Numbered from the stretch's first letter, positions 1 to 12,300 are shown. The stretch is DNA of 64,000 bases from Tillandsia leiboldiana (GCA_029204045.2 CM055069.1:20750825-20814824), one strand, 5' to 3'. Notes: a model not told the origin generated them from the letters alone. Translations and numbers: made by a program.

Positions 1-2528
1 GAATTTCCACCGCCGCCTCTTCGGCTAGAAAAAGTAATCCAGGAAGATAAGCTCTCGAAGCTGAAGCTTGTGCCACAACGACTAGGCATAGGGCTCCTTC
101 CTCACAGATCTTGACACACCATCTACAAATGCTGCACAAGCTCAAAACCACTCAGGGAGGGGGGTAAAACCAAAATATCCCTGGAGGATGCCGCTAACCA
201 GCCGTTCAAGGCCAACAGAAATACAAAATTCCTCAATCTAGAGGCAACAGGGCATTAGTCAATCCATTGGCTTCACTGTACTCGTAATGCCCCTACTGTG
301 TCCTGAACACCATCTAGACAATGCCCTCAGCTGAAATTCCAAATTGGCGCAGGCATCACACAATATCTGCCGGAATATAGCTCCTTCAAAAGGTTCAAAA
401 TAATACCTGGACCTGCCTGGACTCCAATCCCAAAGGGCTCTCACCGTCGTGTATCAACGACGTGGCACTAGGTCAAGCAGACCCTCTATCCATCAAATCC
501 ACGCGCCTAAGAACTCAACTCTCGTAGCTCTAAAGGCGGTATCCAATGAGGGGCTAATGAAGTTGGCGCGGTTTCCAGAATCACGTCAATCGCAATCTTA
601 ATCTTCCTTTCTGGCGGCCTAATCATCGGCTTAGGTGGACTTACACCTGGGATTTCATGGACAATAGGGACATCCTTAAGTCCCGCTGCCGCCGTAGGCA
701 CCTCTCACACGGACGCTGTAACCTGTGTGCTCAAAAAGTCTCAACAAACAAAATGCCTTCCATTATCCGCCTCGCAGAAAGTCAAAGTCCTTTCTCTCAG
801 CAGTCAAACATCCTGTGGCACTATGCCAACCGATCCCAAGCACTGGGTCATAACACTGAGCTGCCGTAGAAACCAATAAGTCTGCCGGCATAACTTACGG
901 CCTCTGCTGCACTGGACAAGCCTCCTCCACTTGCACAATGCCAACAGTAACCTGTACCTCAAGTGCAAGTGGTAACGACTCTACCGCTGGCCCATGCAGG
1001 AACGCAACATGTCCTAACTCCGACTGCTGTGAAGAAATCACACCTGCGACAACTCAATCCACTACCGTGGCGCCCTCCAACCGGGCGGCACAGATTCATC
1101 CGCTCGATGCAAGTGGTCGTCGCTCAGCCTGCCAAAATATCTAGACCAATCACAAAGGGAGCACGACCTCTGTCCATGCTCACACTGAGATGCCGAACGT
1201 GGTCTCTCGCAAACAACCAGTCCACGCTACCGCTGCGCCACTCTGATGAAAGGGTTGTTGCTGTCATCGGGGTCCACCCAACCCCTGACGTCTCAGAAAT
1301 CCACCTGGGTATCATCATCATACGACCAAGCACAATTGATTCATGCAATTCCTTATACAATTATCCTTACTAAGCTCACCCCTCAATCCCAAATAATACA
1401 TTCAAAATATGCAAATGATAAATCACAAAGGGTAGAATTCCCTTGGGTAAGCTTTGCATTAACCATCCACAAGGATATCCACCACCCAGGAAAGCAAAAC
1501 GAAAATGCCTCTGCCTGCCGATCTGTCCTCCATCACCTAGCGCCAAGCGCCTCCCTCCAGAACTCGCCTCTAGCGGCAGACCCCCGTCCAAGGAACTGCA
1601 GTGTCCAGCTCCAAACACAATGCCTACTCCGACGAGGCATCCACAGTCCAAAACCCGAACAGGAGGGACCGAAAAGAAACTAAGGAGTATCCTGGCGCAA
1701 TCCACTCCCAATCTCACTTATCCTATGTGCCTCGTCCCTCGAAACCTGGAGCGCCAGTTCAACAACTGCATAAACTCTCTAGCACAGGGAGGCTCTCAAT
1801 TGATCACTCCATCACCCCCAACCACAACTCTGCCTCCAAAGGCTCCGAGCTCAATCTTACGAGTCGGGGTGGTTCATCTGCCAAGTCTGGCTCACTCAAT
1901 CGAACATGCCCCACAGCTCCTCTGCTGTCAACCATCCACCCTACCTCAGTGCCTTGGCATTAAACCTTGGCACGGAGGGGGGCCACACGCTCTATTGGCA
2001 CTACAGAAATCCCTGCCGCTGAGGATACTACATCCTGGTGGTCTCAGAAGAAAAGTACTGTCAGGCCGCCCACTGCTCTGACAACTGCGTCACCAAACTA
2101 GCTGCTCACTCTGCCGCTGATATGCCTCTGACAATCCTGTCATCTGGGTCCGGAGTTCTCTGACCTCAATCCGGGTATCCGGCCCAAAACCAACCGCTCA
2201 AGCTCAACTGCCATGACAGGATGCACAAGGGTCCCAAACCCAGCGTCGGGGAGACACCGCTCGCCACGACGAAACCACAAATCAGCACACAACAACGCTC
2301 GACCCAATCCAGCGAAAGTCTAGAGCATGTCACCCATTCCATAGCGTTATGTTGTCTGCAGCCAACATAACTACTTAGGAGAATAAACATGCCAATCACT
2401 CATCCCGTCCCTCGGGAGAGGTGTAAAACTCAATCAGGACTCTCGCTACAAATCACGACTCTCACGAAGTCATCCTACGTTCCAACCACAAGCCTAGGGT
2501 TTCTAAGTCCACCATGACCTACAACCTA
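1..2528 (-). other. E1 interior: leader and unrecognised, non-coding-looking sequence
   Basis: Positions 2330-2528 match the leader of E3 in reverse complement, including the run just downstream of the PBS and the motif with ACAACATAA. Further left I find only short open frames (the longest on this strand about 113 codons at 1376-1717) with no retroviral motif that I can recognise. This is either a heavily decayed gag or a LARD-type non-coding interior. The left edge of the window cuts it. Confidence 0.45.
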
Positions 2529-2548
2529 GGCTCTGATACCACCTAATC
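2529..2548 (-). other. E1 primer-binding site (tRNA-iMet) and spacer
   Basis: The plus strand reads GGCTCTGATACCACCTAATC; its reverse complement holds GGTATCAGAGCC, the complement of the plant initiator tRNA-Met 3' end. It sits directly next to the LTR terminus at 2549 with a spacer of a few bases, as expected for minus-strand DNA priming. Confidence 0.9.
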
Positions 2549-2600
2549 TGTCACGCCCCGGGGTCGAAACTGTGACCCGGGCTCGCCAACAGATCCGCCA

Positions 2601-2620
2601 CCTATGCCAACCCGCATAGG
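2601..2620 (-). other. LTR 3'-end hairpin (E1 version)
   Basis: CCTATGC, six loop bases, GCATAGG form a perfect 7-bp stem. It lies just downstream of the putative splice acceptor and is followed by GGTGGCGGATCTG, as in family A LTRs whose stem sequence is different. The change of sequence with retained pairing suggests that the RNA structure is conserved. Confidence 0.65.
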
Positions 2621-2633
2621 CGAAGCGACCTAC

Positions 2634-4804
2634 CTGCAAAAGAGCTACAGCTAACAGATATCAGAGCTAAAAGATAAAACTGCTATAGAAATAAAATCAA
2701 CCACTGTACAACTGAAGATAAAACAACAAGGTCCCTCTCCCAAAAAGATAATCATACAATAACCTCGAGTACAAAACTCATAGCTCAACAGGGAGATATC
2801 TTAAATAAAACATCAGTGTACAAGCTCTCAATACATCATATCCTCACTACATCAGTCTCTCAAAAGAGGCAATAAATACCACTCTACCGACTATACTGAA
2901 GATCTCCTCCAAAGGGGGTACCGCTACTCTCCAAAGATGGGTCTGGATCTAGCTCGCTACTCCCTCACCACGCACAGCAACCACAGAACGGCAACACCCG
3001 CCAAGACTCTGCAAAACAAAGAGGAGAAAGGACAAAAAGGGGGAAAACCCCCAACGGGCGTGAGAACTTCGCAATAAGGGAGTTCTCAGTGGGTATCGCC
3101 ACAAGGCCCGACGATCTGCCCACCAAGACTACTAGAGGCAAAAGATAACCGATGCAGTAAAACTGAAAGAAGAAGCTGGAAACACTCTACAGCTACCATG
3201 CCTCTAACCAAATGCTCAAATGGGGCAACTCTGATGAAGATATGCAACACTCGCACACGAGATGCTCAATCGACCCAATCGAGCTGACTGCCGCATCGGG
3301 TCCAGTCAAACCTGCGCCCACCTACAACCACCTCCCGCTGACGGGCAGGAATTACGTAGGGCGTCCAAACGGACTGACTCGCTATCGAGTAGTGGCTCAT
3401 GCAGGCTATAATCAAATCCATGCCCTCTCTCTCTCAGAACGGAAAGACTCAAGATGCTCAACCTCTCACACAAGGGTCAAAGAACTCACAACGACCACGG
3501 GACCACCGTCAAACCCCGAACGGTTCCCAACAATACTAGCACTGGTCTAAACACAGCTACTAGACTCCACTCGGTCCCCCAGGCACGAGTGTAACAAAAA
3601 GTATCTGACTGAATAAACCCAATCGATAGACCAGTAATCACTGGTACTGCCTGCTCTGCCGCGACGGGTATGCCAGCCTACGCATAACACCGAAGCAAAG
3701 GAGTCCCAAGGACTCAAAACCCAGCATGGTGCCCGGCGCTCTGCACCGTGGAAAGCCTACTCCGGAGTGGCACTCGAGGGGAGCGACCCACACGAGTAAA
3801 GTATCACTGTATCAAGCATCACTGTATCGAGTATCTCTGTAACCACTGTCTCATAATAGCAGGACTGGATCAAGACTATGATCAAAGTGGGAAACTCCGT
3901 CCACTAACAAACCCCGATCTGATGCAATAATACTCAAAAAGTGGGAAACACCATCCACTAGAACAAATCTGATACCCAATCTGATGCAATAGTCAACATC
4001 CGGTCAACCGCCCAAAGTCCGCGGTCACCGCAATAACCCACAACCCACAATTGGGTAAATTAATCAAGATCCGGTCACCGCCTACTGTCCGCGGTTGCCG
4101 CAATAACCCACAATCCACAATTGGGTAAATAAATCAAGATCCGGTCAACCGCCTACTGTCCGCGGTTGCCGCAATAATCCCACAATCCAACATCAAGCAC
4201 ACCCTGTCTCTGACCCTAAGGTCCCAGCTACACTATCCCAAACCTCTGCTCGAACCCGAGCAACATGACTCAAAAGTCTAAATAAAAAGGAGAAAGAAAG
4301 CAATCATGGTTTCTCCTAAGTCAAATTCCAATATGTAGTGCAGCAGTAAAGGATGGCCTAACTATATGTTCATACACATATGTCCATACAAGCATGCATT
4401 TGTCCTTAAGAAGGATAAAGAAAATAAACCTCATGCCAGAATTAGCAATGACCATACCTGTCCATGATTTTCGATCCATAATCACTCCTTGGAGTAGAAC
4501 CTGCACATAACTACATAATCCTATCCCAATGCATAAACCAGCCTTATGAAAGGTTATGTGCTAATATGGCATGATAATTAATCCTGATATGGTAACCTTG
4601 CCTTAGGTGGGCTTCCACTAATCACCAACATGAATATTTGATTATACCATTGTCATACTATGAGAAATTCACTTGCAATTTCCATAGAATCCTCACTGTT
4701 AAACTTACCGACCAATTTCAGTTATTGTACCGTACACCTGCATGCAATTCTAACATATAACAATATAGAGAACCGTCCACCGGTTCCGGGAATAAGGCAC
4801 CCAC
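2634..4804 (-). other. Putative LTR intron of E1
   Basis: In the minus direction CAG|GTGGGTG at 4804 fits a splice donor and TTTTGCAG|GT at 2634 fits an acceptor. Upstream of the acceptor there is a CTCTGAT branch-point-like block that is conserved in E3, E7 and the split LTR. The inferred length is about 2.17 kb. Splicing is inference only. Confidence 0.45.
3987..4195 (-). repeat. Tandem repeat of about 70 bp, three copies
   Basis: Units start with CCGGTCA near 3999, 4070 and 4139 and share the blocks TCCGCGGT and GCAATAA; the first two also carry CACAATTGGGTAAAT. Two units of the same repeat occur in the opposite orientation at 63249-63365, which ties E1 to the right-end LTR. Confidence 0.75.
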
Positions 4805-5687
4805 CTGAAAAGCTGACTGTCCAAAGCCCAACAGCTGAAAACACCAGATAACTCTAATCCCTTGCTCCAATAAGTTCAGCACACCCGTAACTCTCCTGGC
4901 ACAATACAAAGCTCACTAATTACACTAAGGCTCCCAAATATAACTCTTATAATCCCATACAACAACAGTCCCGAAACTGTTAAATTATCACCTGCAGAAT
5001 GTGCCCAGAAAATTCCAAGAAAAATACCACAGCGATCCTCGCGTCGATAGCTTCGCAACGGTACCTTGCACGCCCAAATCGGAGTTCGGTAAGTCAAGAT
5101 AAAAATTCGGCAAGGGGGTACACTCATACAAAAATCTGTGTTAAAACTGTACACTGTTCACTGAGAAAACAGTAATTTTCACCTCTGATGAAATCTCAGA
5201 AAAATCCAAGAAAAATATGAGCACGTTCCTTGCGATCTGAAGATGAAAAAGTTGTATAAGCTCGTTTCCAGCTGACGCTCGTGCGCAAAGATATGGCCAA
5301 AACACCTCGATGCAGTCCCACAAAGCCAAACAGAAAATGGGTCACAGTGTTGCCTCAGGATCCGTGCCAAAAACTCGAAACGGGAAAGCGCGATCAAAAC
5401 GAAAGATGAAGTCCTACCTCATAGGAGTCTGTCGGCGCAAAAATCACAGAAAAAGGATCTCGGGGTAGCCCAGGGGAGCTAAAACACTGCTGCTGCGCCG
5501 AAGAAGAACACTAGAAAGCAACGTCGCGCCGCACCGTAAAATGGGGAACCTCGGGATTCGTGCCTTAAAAAATCCTAGAACTTGGCAGGAAGATCAAGCA
5601 CTTAGAGGTGAAAAACTTCCAAGAAGGGAGCTCGGGGAGATCTTGAAAGGGCTGAGAGAAAAAGGGCAGAAAAGAGGGCTCGGGCTG

Positions 5688-5700
5688 CCTATTTATAGGC
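5688..5700 (-). promoter_or_regulatory. E1 LTR core promoter (TATA box)
   Basis: The minus strand reads GCCTATAAATAGG. The same motif with the same surroundings lies at 61513-61525 on the plus strand. A reversed copy of a CCCGAAA/TTTCGGG dyad lies just upstream (5748-5770), also shared by both LTRs. Transcription would start roughly 30 bases to the left. Confidence 0.65.
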
Positions 5701-5734
5701 TGAAGAAAACAATTGGGAAAATTCCCATTTTGTC

Positions 5735-6320
5735 CGATTTTCCGGGCGCCCGAAACTTTTCGGGCGCGCACAGTGCGGCCCGGCCCACAACTTTCGGGCG
5801 CGCACAGTGCGGCCCGGTCCACCACACAGCCCAGTCCACTACTCCCCCGGGCCCCACTGCACCCGGTGCACCTGCGCCCGCGAATGGCGACGCGACACGT
5901 GGCCCGGCAACCCGTGCACCGCGCACGTCGCGCCGTGGACCGCGCACGTCGCGGCTGACCCGGGCCGTACGGCCACCTGCCCCGGGCGTACGGCACCTGC
6001 CCCGGCCAACGACTCCACAGGTTGTGTGGACCGGGAGCACAACACCGAACCAATCACCTCTCGCCACGTGTCCACCCGGTCTACCGTGCACCCGGACCAA
6101 AATTCAGTGGACCGCGCCTGCTGAACCGGCCAACCGGAGAGCGCCACGTGGCCCGCCCCCGGTGCACGACCTCCGCGGTGGACCGCGCGCCTGCCCGCGC
6201 CCCTGTGCGCCTGCACCGCGGCCGCGCGCCGCCTGCCCGAGCGCCTTCCGCCGCCTTCCGCCGCTGCCCGCCGCCGCCAGCCGCCGCCGGTGATCGCCGG
6301 AAGTACTGTTCCGGCATGAA
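5735..6320 (-). repeat. GC-rich upstream (U3-like) segment of E1 LTR
   Basis: This is a C/G-rich stretch with short direct repeats such as GGGCGCGCACAGTGCGGCCC (two copies near 5761 and 5796) and CGCGCACGTCGCG (two copies near 5926). Several frames stay open on both strands because stop codons are rare at this composition. I do not call a gene here. Confidence 0.5.
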
Positions 6321-7504
6321 CAGTAACCGCCAACCCAAAAACATCAAGCAAATAGCCCATCTTGACCGTTTTCGCGCGCTGATTCGAAAAACGGTGTCCA
6401 TTTTGCCAAATTCCAAACCTATAATTTGCCGGAGGCTCCCGCAAACCCCAAAAACTGCCAAAACTTCCGGGAGCCCGCTTTTGGGCATCCGGACTCAGAA
6501 TTAAGCAAACAAAAAGCCATTTCCAAGCGTTTTTTCCGCACTGAACCCAATCCACCCTCTGTTTGGCCAAAATCCTTTCCTAAAATTCGGCAAAAGCAGC
6601 CGAAGGCCAATACAGCCAACCAAAGCTCACAGGGTCCATCTCTTGTGTCCAAATAGGCGCGCGAACACCGCCGACAAGCCACGTAGGCTTCCAGAAGCTG
6701 CTGGTCACACTGAAGAAGCCCAGCAAAGGTCTGAGTCACCACATCCGATCAATCTGAAATTCGGCGTGCGTATTCTAAAACCTCTTAAGATTTCAATGCA
6801 ATTAAAATCACCCAAAAATTTTTAGCCGGATTGAGCACAAACGCGAAATCAACGACCGCTGCACAGAATATTCCAGAAATTCCAACAAACAACAAGTTGG
6901 AAGGAAGATGCAAAATCTGCATTAAATGCCTCAAAGTAGAGCTCCAATTTGAGATTCTAAGTTCTCCTCTGTCCAATGAACATCCCCAAATTCACAAAAA
7001 CTTAGCCTCAAATCTCTTATGCCGTCAAATTAAACAAATGGGAAGGTGTTGTCCAAACAACATCAAAATTTCAGCAAATAATCCTATGAGATGTAGAGGC
7101 TAATCGAAAGGTGATCTCTAGCTGAAACCAAAAGAGAAATTACTCATCTTGATCTCAATAATATGCCCAAACTCTAAAATCGACAAAAGAACCAATAATC
7201 ACCATGAAATCTGCATCCCCAAAGTTCATTCATTAAAACATTACCAAAACAGGAAATCTGCAGTAATCTCTGTCACAGGGTCAACAAGAATAAAAAAGAT
7301 ACCTATGCAAATCACCTCCAAATTCTCCAAGAAGGGTACCGATGCGTTCCTCTGTGAGTGTAGATGAAGATCAAGCCTTTAAACTCCAAAATCCATGTAT
7401 AAACAACCAAGAAAATTCATAAATACTAAACACTGTCCTAAACTCCGCCCTGCGCACGAGGGCTCCAGAGATAAAGTAAAAACCCCATGAAAAATCGAGA
7501 ATGG
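6321..7504. other. No gene seen: AT-richer sequence between E1 promoter region and E2
   Basis: Only short overlapping frames occur, with no motif and no match to the rest of the window. It is either distal U3 of E1 or older DNA that E1 inserted into. The last bases before E2 (GAGAATGG) show no LTR terminus. Confidence 0.4.
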
Positions 7505-7618
7505 TGTCACGCCCCGGGGGTACGAATCGCGCGGAAGAGGAGCCACCGATGCCCCTGAATCAGCCATATATTTTTTTTTTGTAAAACATTACTCCCCGGC
7601 GCGTGCACAGACCCGCCG

Positions 7619-7665
7619 CATACACAAATTCGCTCTGCAAATGGGCAGAGGCCCCTTTGTATATG
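7619..7665 (-). other. Nested hairpin near LTR end (E2 left copy)
   Basis: The outer arms CATACACAAA and TTTGTATATG pair at 9 of 10 positions; inside them CTCTGC (7633-7638) pairs with GCAGAG (7645-7650). In LTR orientation it is followed by GGCGGGTCTG, the counterpart of GGCGGATCTG in families A and B. Confidence 0.6.
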
Positions 7666-8627
7666 CACGGCGTCTCGGCTACAAAGTGTCTCACAAGGCG
7701 TAGTACATACAATCTCTAACCACATCAGTTGGGGTCTCGTACTCATACAACCAAACAATTCACATGACATTCTAGCATTCACTTAGAGTATAGAGGCCGG
7801 TGTTTTGAAAGGATAAATAATCACAAGGTTTTGAAAGCAGCATCCACACGATGCCCTCGTTTGTGAAAACAGTTCGCAAACACATAAATCCCACAAGGTT
7901 TATAAAGCTCGGTGCCCACACGACACCCACGTTTTAGAAATAGTTTCCGCAAACGGTTTTCTTTGTTTTTCATCGTTCAAAACGGCCAAGTAAGAGAGAA
8001 CGTAGTATTCATTCAATTATTCAAAAAGGAAAGGAAAGGCAACATCCACTTCGACCCCACGGGGGTGTCGCAATCCACAACTAGCTACCATGAATAATAA
8101 AAGAAAAGGGAAAGAAGAGTCACTGTATCTGAAGTCACCCAAAAATCAGATCAGCACCCTAACGTCCTCACCGGCGCCCCAGCACTCGCCCCTGGACGAA
8201 CCTGTCACGGAGTGGGAAGTCAGTGACTAGAAATAAACATAATGAGCAAGAATACTATAATAAAACAAACCACTGTAACCAGAGCAACTGTCACCCCCCT
8301 CCCATAAACCGTCAACAATGATCACAACCTGCACCAAACATAAACCGGGCACCCTCCCCGGACACTGCACCGGGCCCCTACCCCGGTGCCTCTCCCCTCT
8401 CCGCCGAGCACCTGCCTCGGCCGCCGAGCACCAACCTCGGCGTCACCGCTCACACCCTCCACCCATGAGGGCCCCCATCCCTAACGCCACCTCCGCGTGG
8501 GGTACACGGGTCAACGTACCACTTTTCCGGAAAAGCACACCCTTGCGGTGGCCAAACCGCTGGTGTGCGTGTAGTAAAACTTGAGCCTCAGATGATAAAG
8601 CGAATAGAATAAGATTCGGGGTCAGCG

Positions 8628-8850
8628 TTGCTCATAAGGACAACCAGAAGGGTGAACACCTTTGCTCATGAGGAAATCTTAAGGAGGAAAACACCGTTGC
8701 TCATTGTGAGCAACTTGAAGAGGAACACACCTTCGCTCACGAAGAGCATCTTAGAGAGAAAACCCACCTTTGCTCACGAGGAGCAACTTAGAGAGAAACC
8801 CACCTTTGCTCACGAGGAGCAACTTAGAGAGAAACACCTTTGCTCATGTC
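8628..8850 (-). repeat. 36-bp hairpin array in E2 3' LTR
   Basis: About six units of roughly 36 bp. The clearest ones carry TTGCTC-ACGAG-GAGCAA, a perfect 6-bp stem with a five-base loop, followed by CTTAGAGAGAAA. Units at the left end are diverged but keep the TTGCTCAT arm. The matching array in the other LTR is at 15602-15826. Confidence 0.75.
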
Positions 8851-9079
8851 CGCCCTTACCAAATTAACCTCGGCGAATTTACCCACCTTTTGCGTGCGTC
8901 GTCCGGCGTTCGGTACGTCCGTGATAGTGCGCCCGTCGCCAACAATGTCCTGCACTCCTGAAGGAATAAGGGCAAGTCAAGACTAAGGATCCGACACTCA
9001 CACCGACTCCCACCCATGTGCGGCGGAGTTCCCCGCCCGGCACTGGCCCGTGCGGCGCGCACTCCGCCCGGGCACAGCA

Positions 9080-10930
9080 TCGCGTGGCCCCATCCCGCGC
9101 GGGCGCCCCTCCTGCGGCGGCCCCGCGCGGCCAAGCGCCGCGCGAGTGCGTTGCCCGTGGTGCGGGGGCGACCCCGCGCGGCCCCAGCCTGCGCGGGCGC
9201 CCCACCTGCGAGCGGCCCTGCGCGGCCAAACGCCGCGCGAGCGCGCTGCCCGCGGTGCGGGGGCGACCCCGCGCGGCACCAGCCCGCGCGGGCGCCCCTC
9301 CTGCGGGCGGCCCCCGCGCGGCCAAGCGCCGCGCGGGTGCCCCGCCCGCGGTGCGGGGGCGACCCCGCGCGGCACCAGCCCGCGCGGGCGCCCCACCTGC
9401 GGGCGGCCCCGCGCGGCCAAGCGCCGCGCGGGTGCCTCGCCCGCGGTGCGGGGGCGACCCCGCGCGGCACCAGCCCGCGCGGGCGCCCCCACCTGCGGGC
9501 GGCCCCGCGCGGCCAAGCGCCGCGCGGGTGCCTCGCCCGCGGTGCGGGGGTGACCCCGCGCGGCACCATCCCGCGCGGGCGGCCCCCACCTGCGGGCGGC
9601 CCCGCGCGGCCAAGCGCCGCGCGGGTGCCTCGCCCGCGGTGCGGGGGCGACCCCGCGCGCGCCAGTCCGCGCGGGCGCCCCACCTGCGGGCGGCCCCGCG
9701 CGGCCAAGCGCCGCGCTGGTGCCTCGCCCGCGTGGCGGGGGCGACCCCTGCGCGGCGCCAGTCCGCAGCGGGCGCCCCACCTGCGGGCGGCCCCCGCGCG
9801 GCCAAGCGCCGCGCGGGTGCCTCGTCCCGCGGTGCGGGGGCGACCCCGCGCGGCGCCAGTCCCGCGCGGGCGCCCCACCTGCGGGCGGCCCCGCGCGGCC
9901 AAGCGCCGCGCGGGTGCCTCGCCCGCTGTGCGTGTGCGACCCGCGGCGGCGCCAGTCCGCGCGGGCGCCCCACCTGCGGGCGGCCCCGCGCGGCCAAGCG
10001 CCGCGCGGGTGCCTCGCGCATCGGTGCGGGGGGCGACCCCGCGCGGCACCAGCCCGCGCGGGGCGCCCCCACCTGCGGGCGGCCCCGCGCGGCCAGGCGC
10101 CGCGCGGGTGGCTCGCCCGCGGTGCGGGGGCGACCCCGCGCGGCACCAGCCGCGCGGGCGCCCCGCCTGCGGGCGGCCCCGCGCGGCCAGGCGCCGCGCG
10201 GGTGACTCGCCCGCGGTGGCGGGGGCGACCCCGCGCGGCACCAGCCCGCGCGGGCGCCCCGCCTGCGGGCGGCCCCGCGCGGCCAAGCGCCGCGCGGGTG
10301 CCTCGCCCGCGGTGCGGGGGCGACCCCGCGCGGCGCCAGTCCGCGCGGGCGCCCCACCTGCGGGCGGCCCCGCGCGGCCAAGCGCCGCGCGGGTGCCTCG
10401 CCCGCGGTGCGGGGGCGACCCCGCGCGCACCAGCCCGCGCGGGCGCCCCCACCTGCGGGCGGCCCCGCGCGGCCAAGCGCCGCGCGGGTGCCTCGCCCGC
10501 GGTGCGGGGGCGACCCCGCGCGGCACCAGCCCGCGCGGGCGCCCCACCTGCGGGCGGCCCCGCGCGGCCAAGCGCCGCGCGGGTGCCTCGCCCGCGGTGC
10601 GGGGGCGACCCCGCGCGGCACCAGCCCGCGCGGGCGCCCCACCTGCGGGCGGCCCCGCGCGGCCAGGCGCCGCGCGGGTGCCTCGCCCGCGGTGCGGGGG
10701 CGACCCCGCGCGGCACCAGCCCGCGCGGGCGCCCCACCTGCGGGCGGCCCCGCGCGGCCAGGCGCCGCGCGGGTGCCTCGCCCGCGGTGCGGAGGCGACC
10801 CCGCGCGGCACCAGCCCGCGCGGCGCCCCCCGCCTGCGGGCGGCCCGCGCGGCCAAGCGCCGCGCGGGTGCCTCGCCCGTGGTGCGGGCGGCCCCGCGCG
10901 GCACCAAGCGCGCGCGGCGCCCCGCCCGCG
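9080..10930 (-). repeat. GC-rich 95-bp tandem array in E2 3' LTR, about 19 copies
   Basis: The block GGTGCGGGGGCGACC recurs at 10501, 10596 and 10691, giving a 95-bp period. Units contain GCGCGGGCGCCCC and GCGGCCAAGCGCCGCGCGGG. Composition is extremely GC-rich. Since 95 is not a multiple of three and stops are almost absent, frames of up to about 700 codons stay open on both strands; these give low-complexity Ala/Arg/Gly/Pro peptides and are not called as genes. Confidence 0.92.
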
Positions 10931-11621
10931 GCCGGTCCGCCGGCGGCGGCGGTGTTCCCCGTGAAGAGCCCACCCCCCCGAAACGCCTACACCACAAACT
11001 AATAAAAACTCACCTTTGATCCGCCGGGAAAAGAGAGGAAGAGGATCGTCCTAACGTTGCCCGGTTGATCCCGCGAGCAAGAACCTCCGTCCTTCCTCGA
11101 AAGCCCCGCCGTCGGTCGTACAAGAGCGAAAAAGGGGTTGGGTCCCCGTTTTATTCTCCTCTTTTTCCCTCTCGTGGTGTCTCTTAAAGAGAAACCCTAG
11201 CCGTCCTTCCTTCTCTCTTTTTTCCCTCTCGTGATGACTCTTAAAGGGAAACCCTAGCCGCCGAACGAAGGGACCTAGGAGGGAACACCTAAAACCCTAG
11301 GTTCCTCAAAGGGTAAGAGAATAATTAATTAATAGGGGCAGATCCAGCGGCTATAATTACCTCGAGAAACGTGCCGATCGTCCGCAACGGATTCCGGGGC
11401 GCCTAAGTGGGGTCCGAACTTCGGAAAATTATTCCGGGTGAACCGGGAGTCAGAATCTGAAACCGATCGCGCCCCCCATTCTCCATTTCGCGAGCCCTTC
11501 GGCCTAAAAATGTCCGCGAGCCCCGACGGATTCTCGGGAAAAACACCAAAAATTGTCCCTCAGTCGGGCAGTCGAAGAAAAAGGGGTAACGGGGAGGGTC
11601 ACGGAAAAGTCAGGTCTTACA

Positions 11622-11659
11622 TCACTCACTAATAAAAACAAGTTTCGTCCCCGAAACTT
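11622..11659 (-). other. E2 polypurine-tract region and dyad
   Basis: In element orientation AAGTTTCG-GGGA-CGAAACTT (11640-11659) is an 8-bp stem with a four-base loop, followed by a short stretch ending AGTGAGTGA directly before the LTR. The dyad also spells the end of the gypsy pol frame (Phe-Arg-Gly-Arg). Confidence 0.6.
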
Positions 11660-11800
11660 AACTCCCGCCTGCGGCGAAGGGGGTCCGGGTAGCACCCCTT
11701 CACCCTCGATTCGGGTTCTCAAGTTGTCTCACGTTCTTCCCGATTGCTCCAAAACGCCTTCACGTAGGGAAATGTCCGACTTCGTAGCTTTTCAGTCCTC
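11640..11800 (-). pseudogene. E2 relic of the pol C-terminus
   Basis: Translated on the minus strand, this stretch gives FPYVK, then WSNREERE, a stop codon in place of the expected Trp, and FRGRN at the end. E6 (33840-33980) and E4 (26910-27060) carry the same order of motifs, which marks the C-terminal tail of the gypsy polyprotein downstream of integrase. It is disrupted by a stop and probably not expressed. Confidence 0.6.
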
Positions 11801-12029
11801 CCGCGCTAGGGTCCGCACCGGCTCTTCCTCGTAGTTCACGTTTCCTTTGAACTTGATTTGCGGAGTCGTCAATCACTCGCGACGGGTTGGGGGATACTTT
11901 CGAGGCATGAAAGCGCGGACGCGACCAGAACTCGGTCGTGATTCGGTGGTAGGACGAGGGCGATGGGCCACGGGGCCGTCGCACTCCGGGATCCCAAAAA
12001 GTCCCACGTACTATGGCACTACTAGCCTC

Positions 12030-12300
12030 TCAACCCGACCCGCTTCGCCCCTGATCGTTCCAACAAATCGGGGGGGGTTTGCAGCGCCTACCGTACGATG
12101 CTTTGTACGGTGTCATCCGGGTGCTTGTCTGGTAATCGACGTCGTAGACGAACTCGACGAGGGGTAGGTAGCGTGACCATCCGCCCATTCAAAACCAGGA
12201 TGCATGCTCGGAGTATGTCCTCGAGGATCTGGATCGCCCGTTCGGATTGCCCATCCATCTGAGGTGATAGGCCGGGCCGAAGTGTAGCTTGGCCCGCAGT
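12030..12300 (-). pseudogene. E2 relic of gypsy integrase (C-terminal half of the core)
   Basis: The minus strand shows the DGQSER block that holds the catalytic glutamate of the DDE motif, then IQILED, a frameshift, and LPLVEF-like and TPYKA-like segments typical of Ty3/gypsy integrase. The first two catalytic aspartates and the zinc-binding region are absent. It directly abuts the RNase H relic, so a large deletion removed what lay between. Confidence 0.7.

Larger units (their letters stand above)
1..7504 (-). mobile_element. E1: family B LTR retrotransposon, 5' end only (interior plus 5' LTR), minus strand
   Basis: Reading leftward, an LTR ending in CCCCGGGGCGTGACA (start of its reverse complement at 2549) is followed by a spacer, a tRNA-iMet primer-binding site and a leader that matches the leader of E3 (19247-19500). 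The interior runs off the left edge of the window, so the 3' half and 3' LTR are not seen. The LTR matches the right-end LTR (61420-64000) in inverted orientation, including the TATA box and the 63.2 kb repeat. The right side stops at the start of E2 without an LTR terminus, so the LTR is truncated or its upstream limit is not recognisable. Confidence 0.8.
2549..7504 (-). repeat. E1 5' LTR (family B), upstream limit uncertain
   Basis: The downstream LTR terminus is at 2549. In LTR orientation the parts are: a TATA box at 5688-5700, a leader, a likely splice donor at 4803-4804, a likely acceptor at 2634-2635, a conserved hairpin at 2601-2620, and the GGCGGATCTG block before the terminal CCCCGGGGCGTGACA. 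Comparison with 61420-64000 supports 3325-5770 as LTR. The stretch 6320-7504 may be U3 or older flanking DNA; no terminal TG is visible before E2 begins. Confidence 0.7.
7505..11621 (-). repeat. E2 3' LTR (left copy, 4117 bp)
   Basis: Plus strand starts TGTCACGCCCC at 7505 and ends CTTACA at 11621, giving TG...CA termini. It contains the nested hairpin at 7619-7665, a three-fold repeat of a TCACAAGGTTT-like motif (7820-7930), the 36-bp hairpin array (8628-8850) and the 95-bp GC array (about 9080-10930). It is about 500 bp longer than the right copy, mainly because the GC array has about five more units. Confidence 0.9.

Noticed and set aside
963..2081. Overlapping plus-strand frames of 136-212 codons in the E1 interior
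   Set aside because: They run antisense to the element, overlap each other in different frames and show no family motif.
8856..11019. Very long open frames on both strands (up to about 713 codons), Arg/Ala/Gly/Pro-rich
   Set aside because: They coincide with the 95-bp GC array; several frames are open at once on both strands, the peptides are low-complexity and shift frame from unit to unit. Composition effect.
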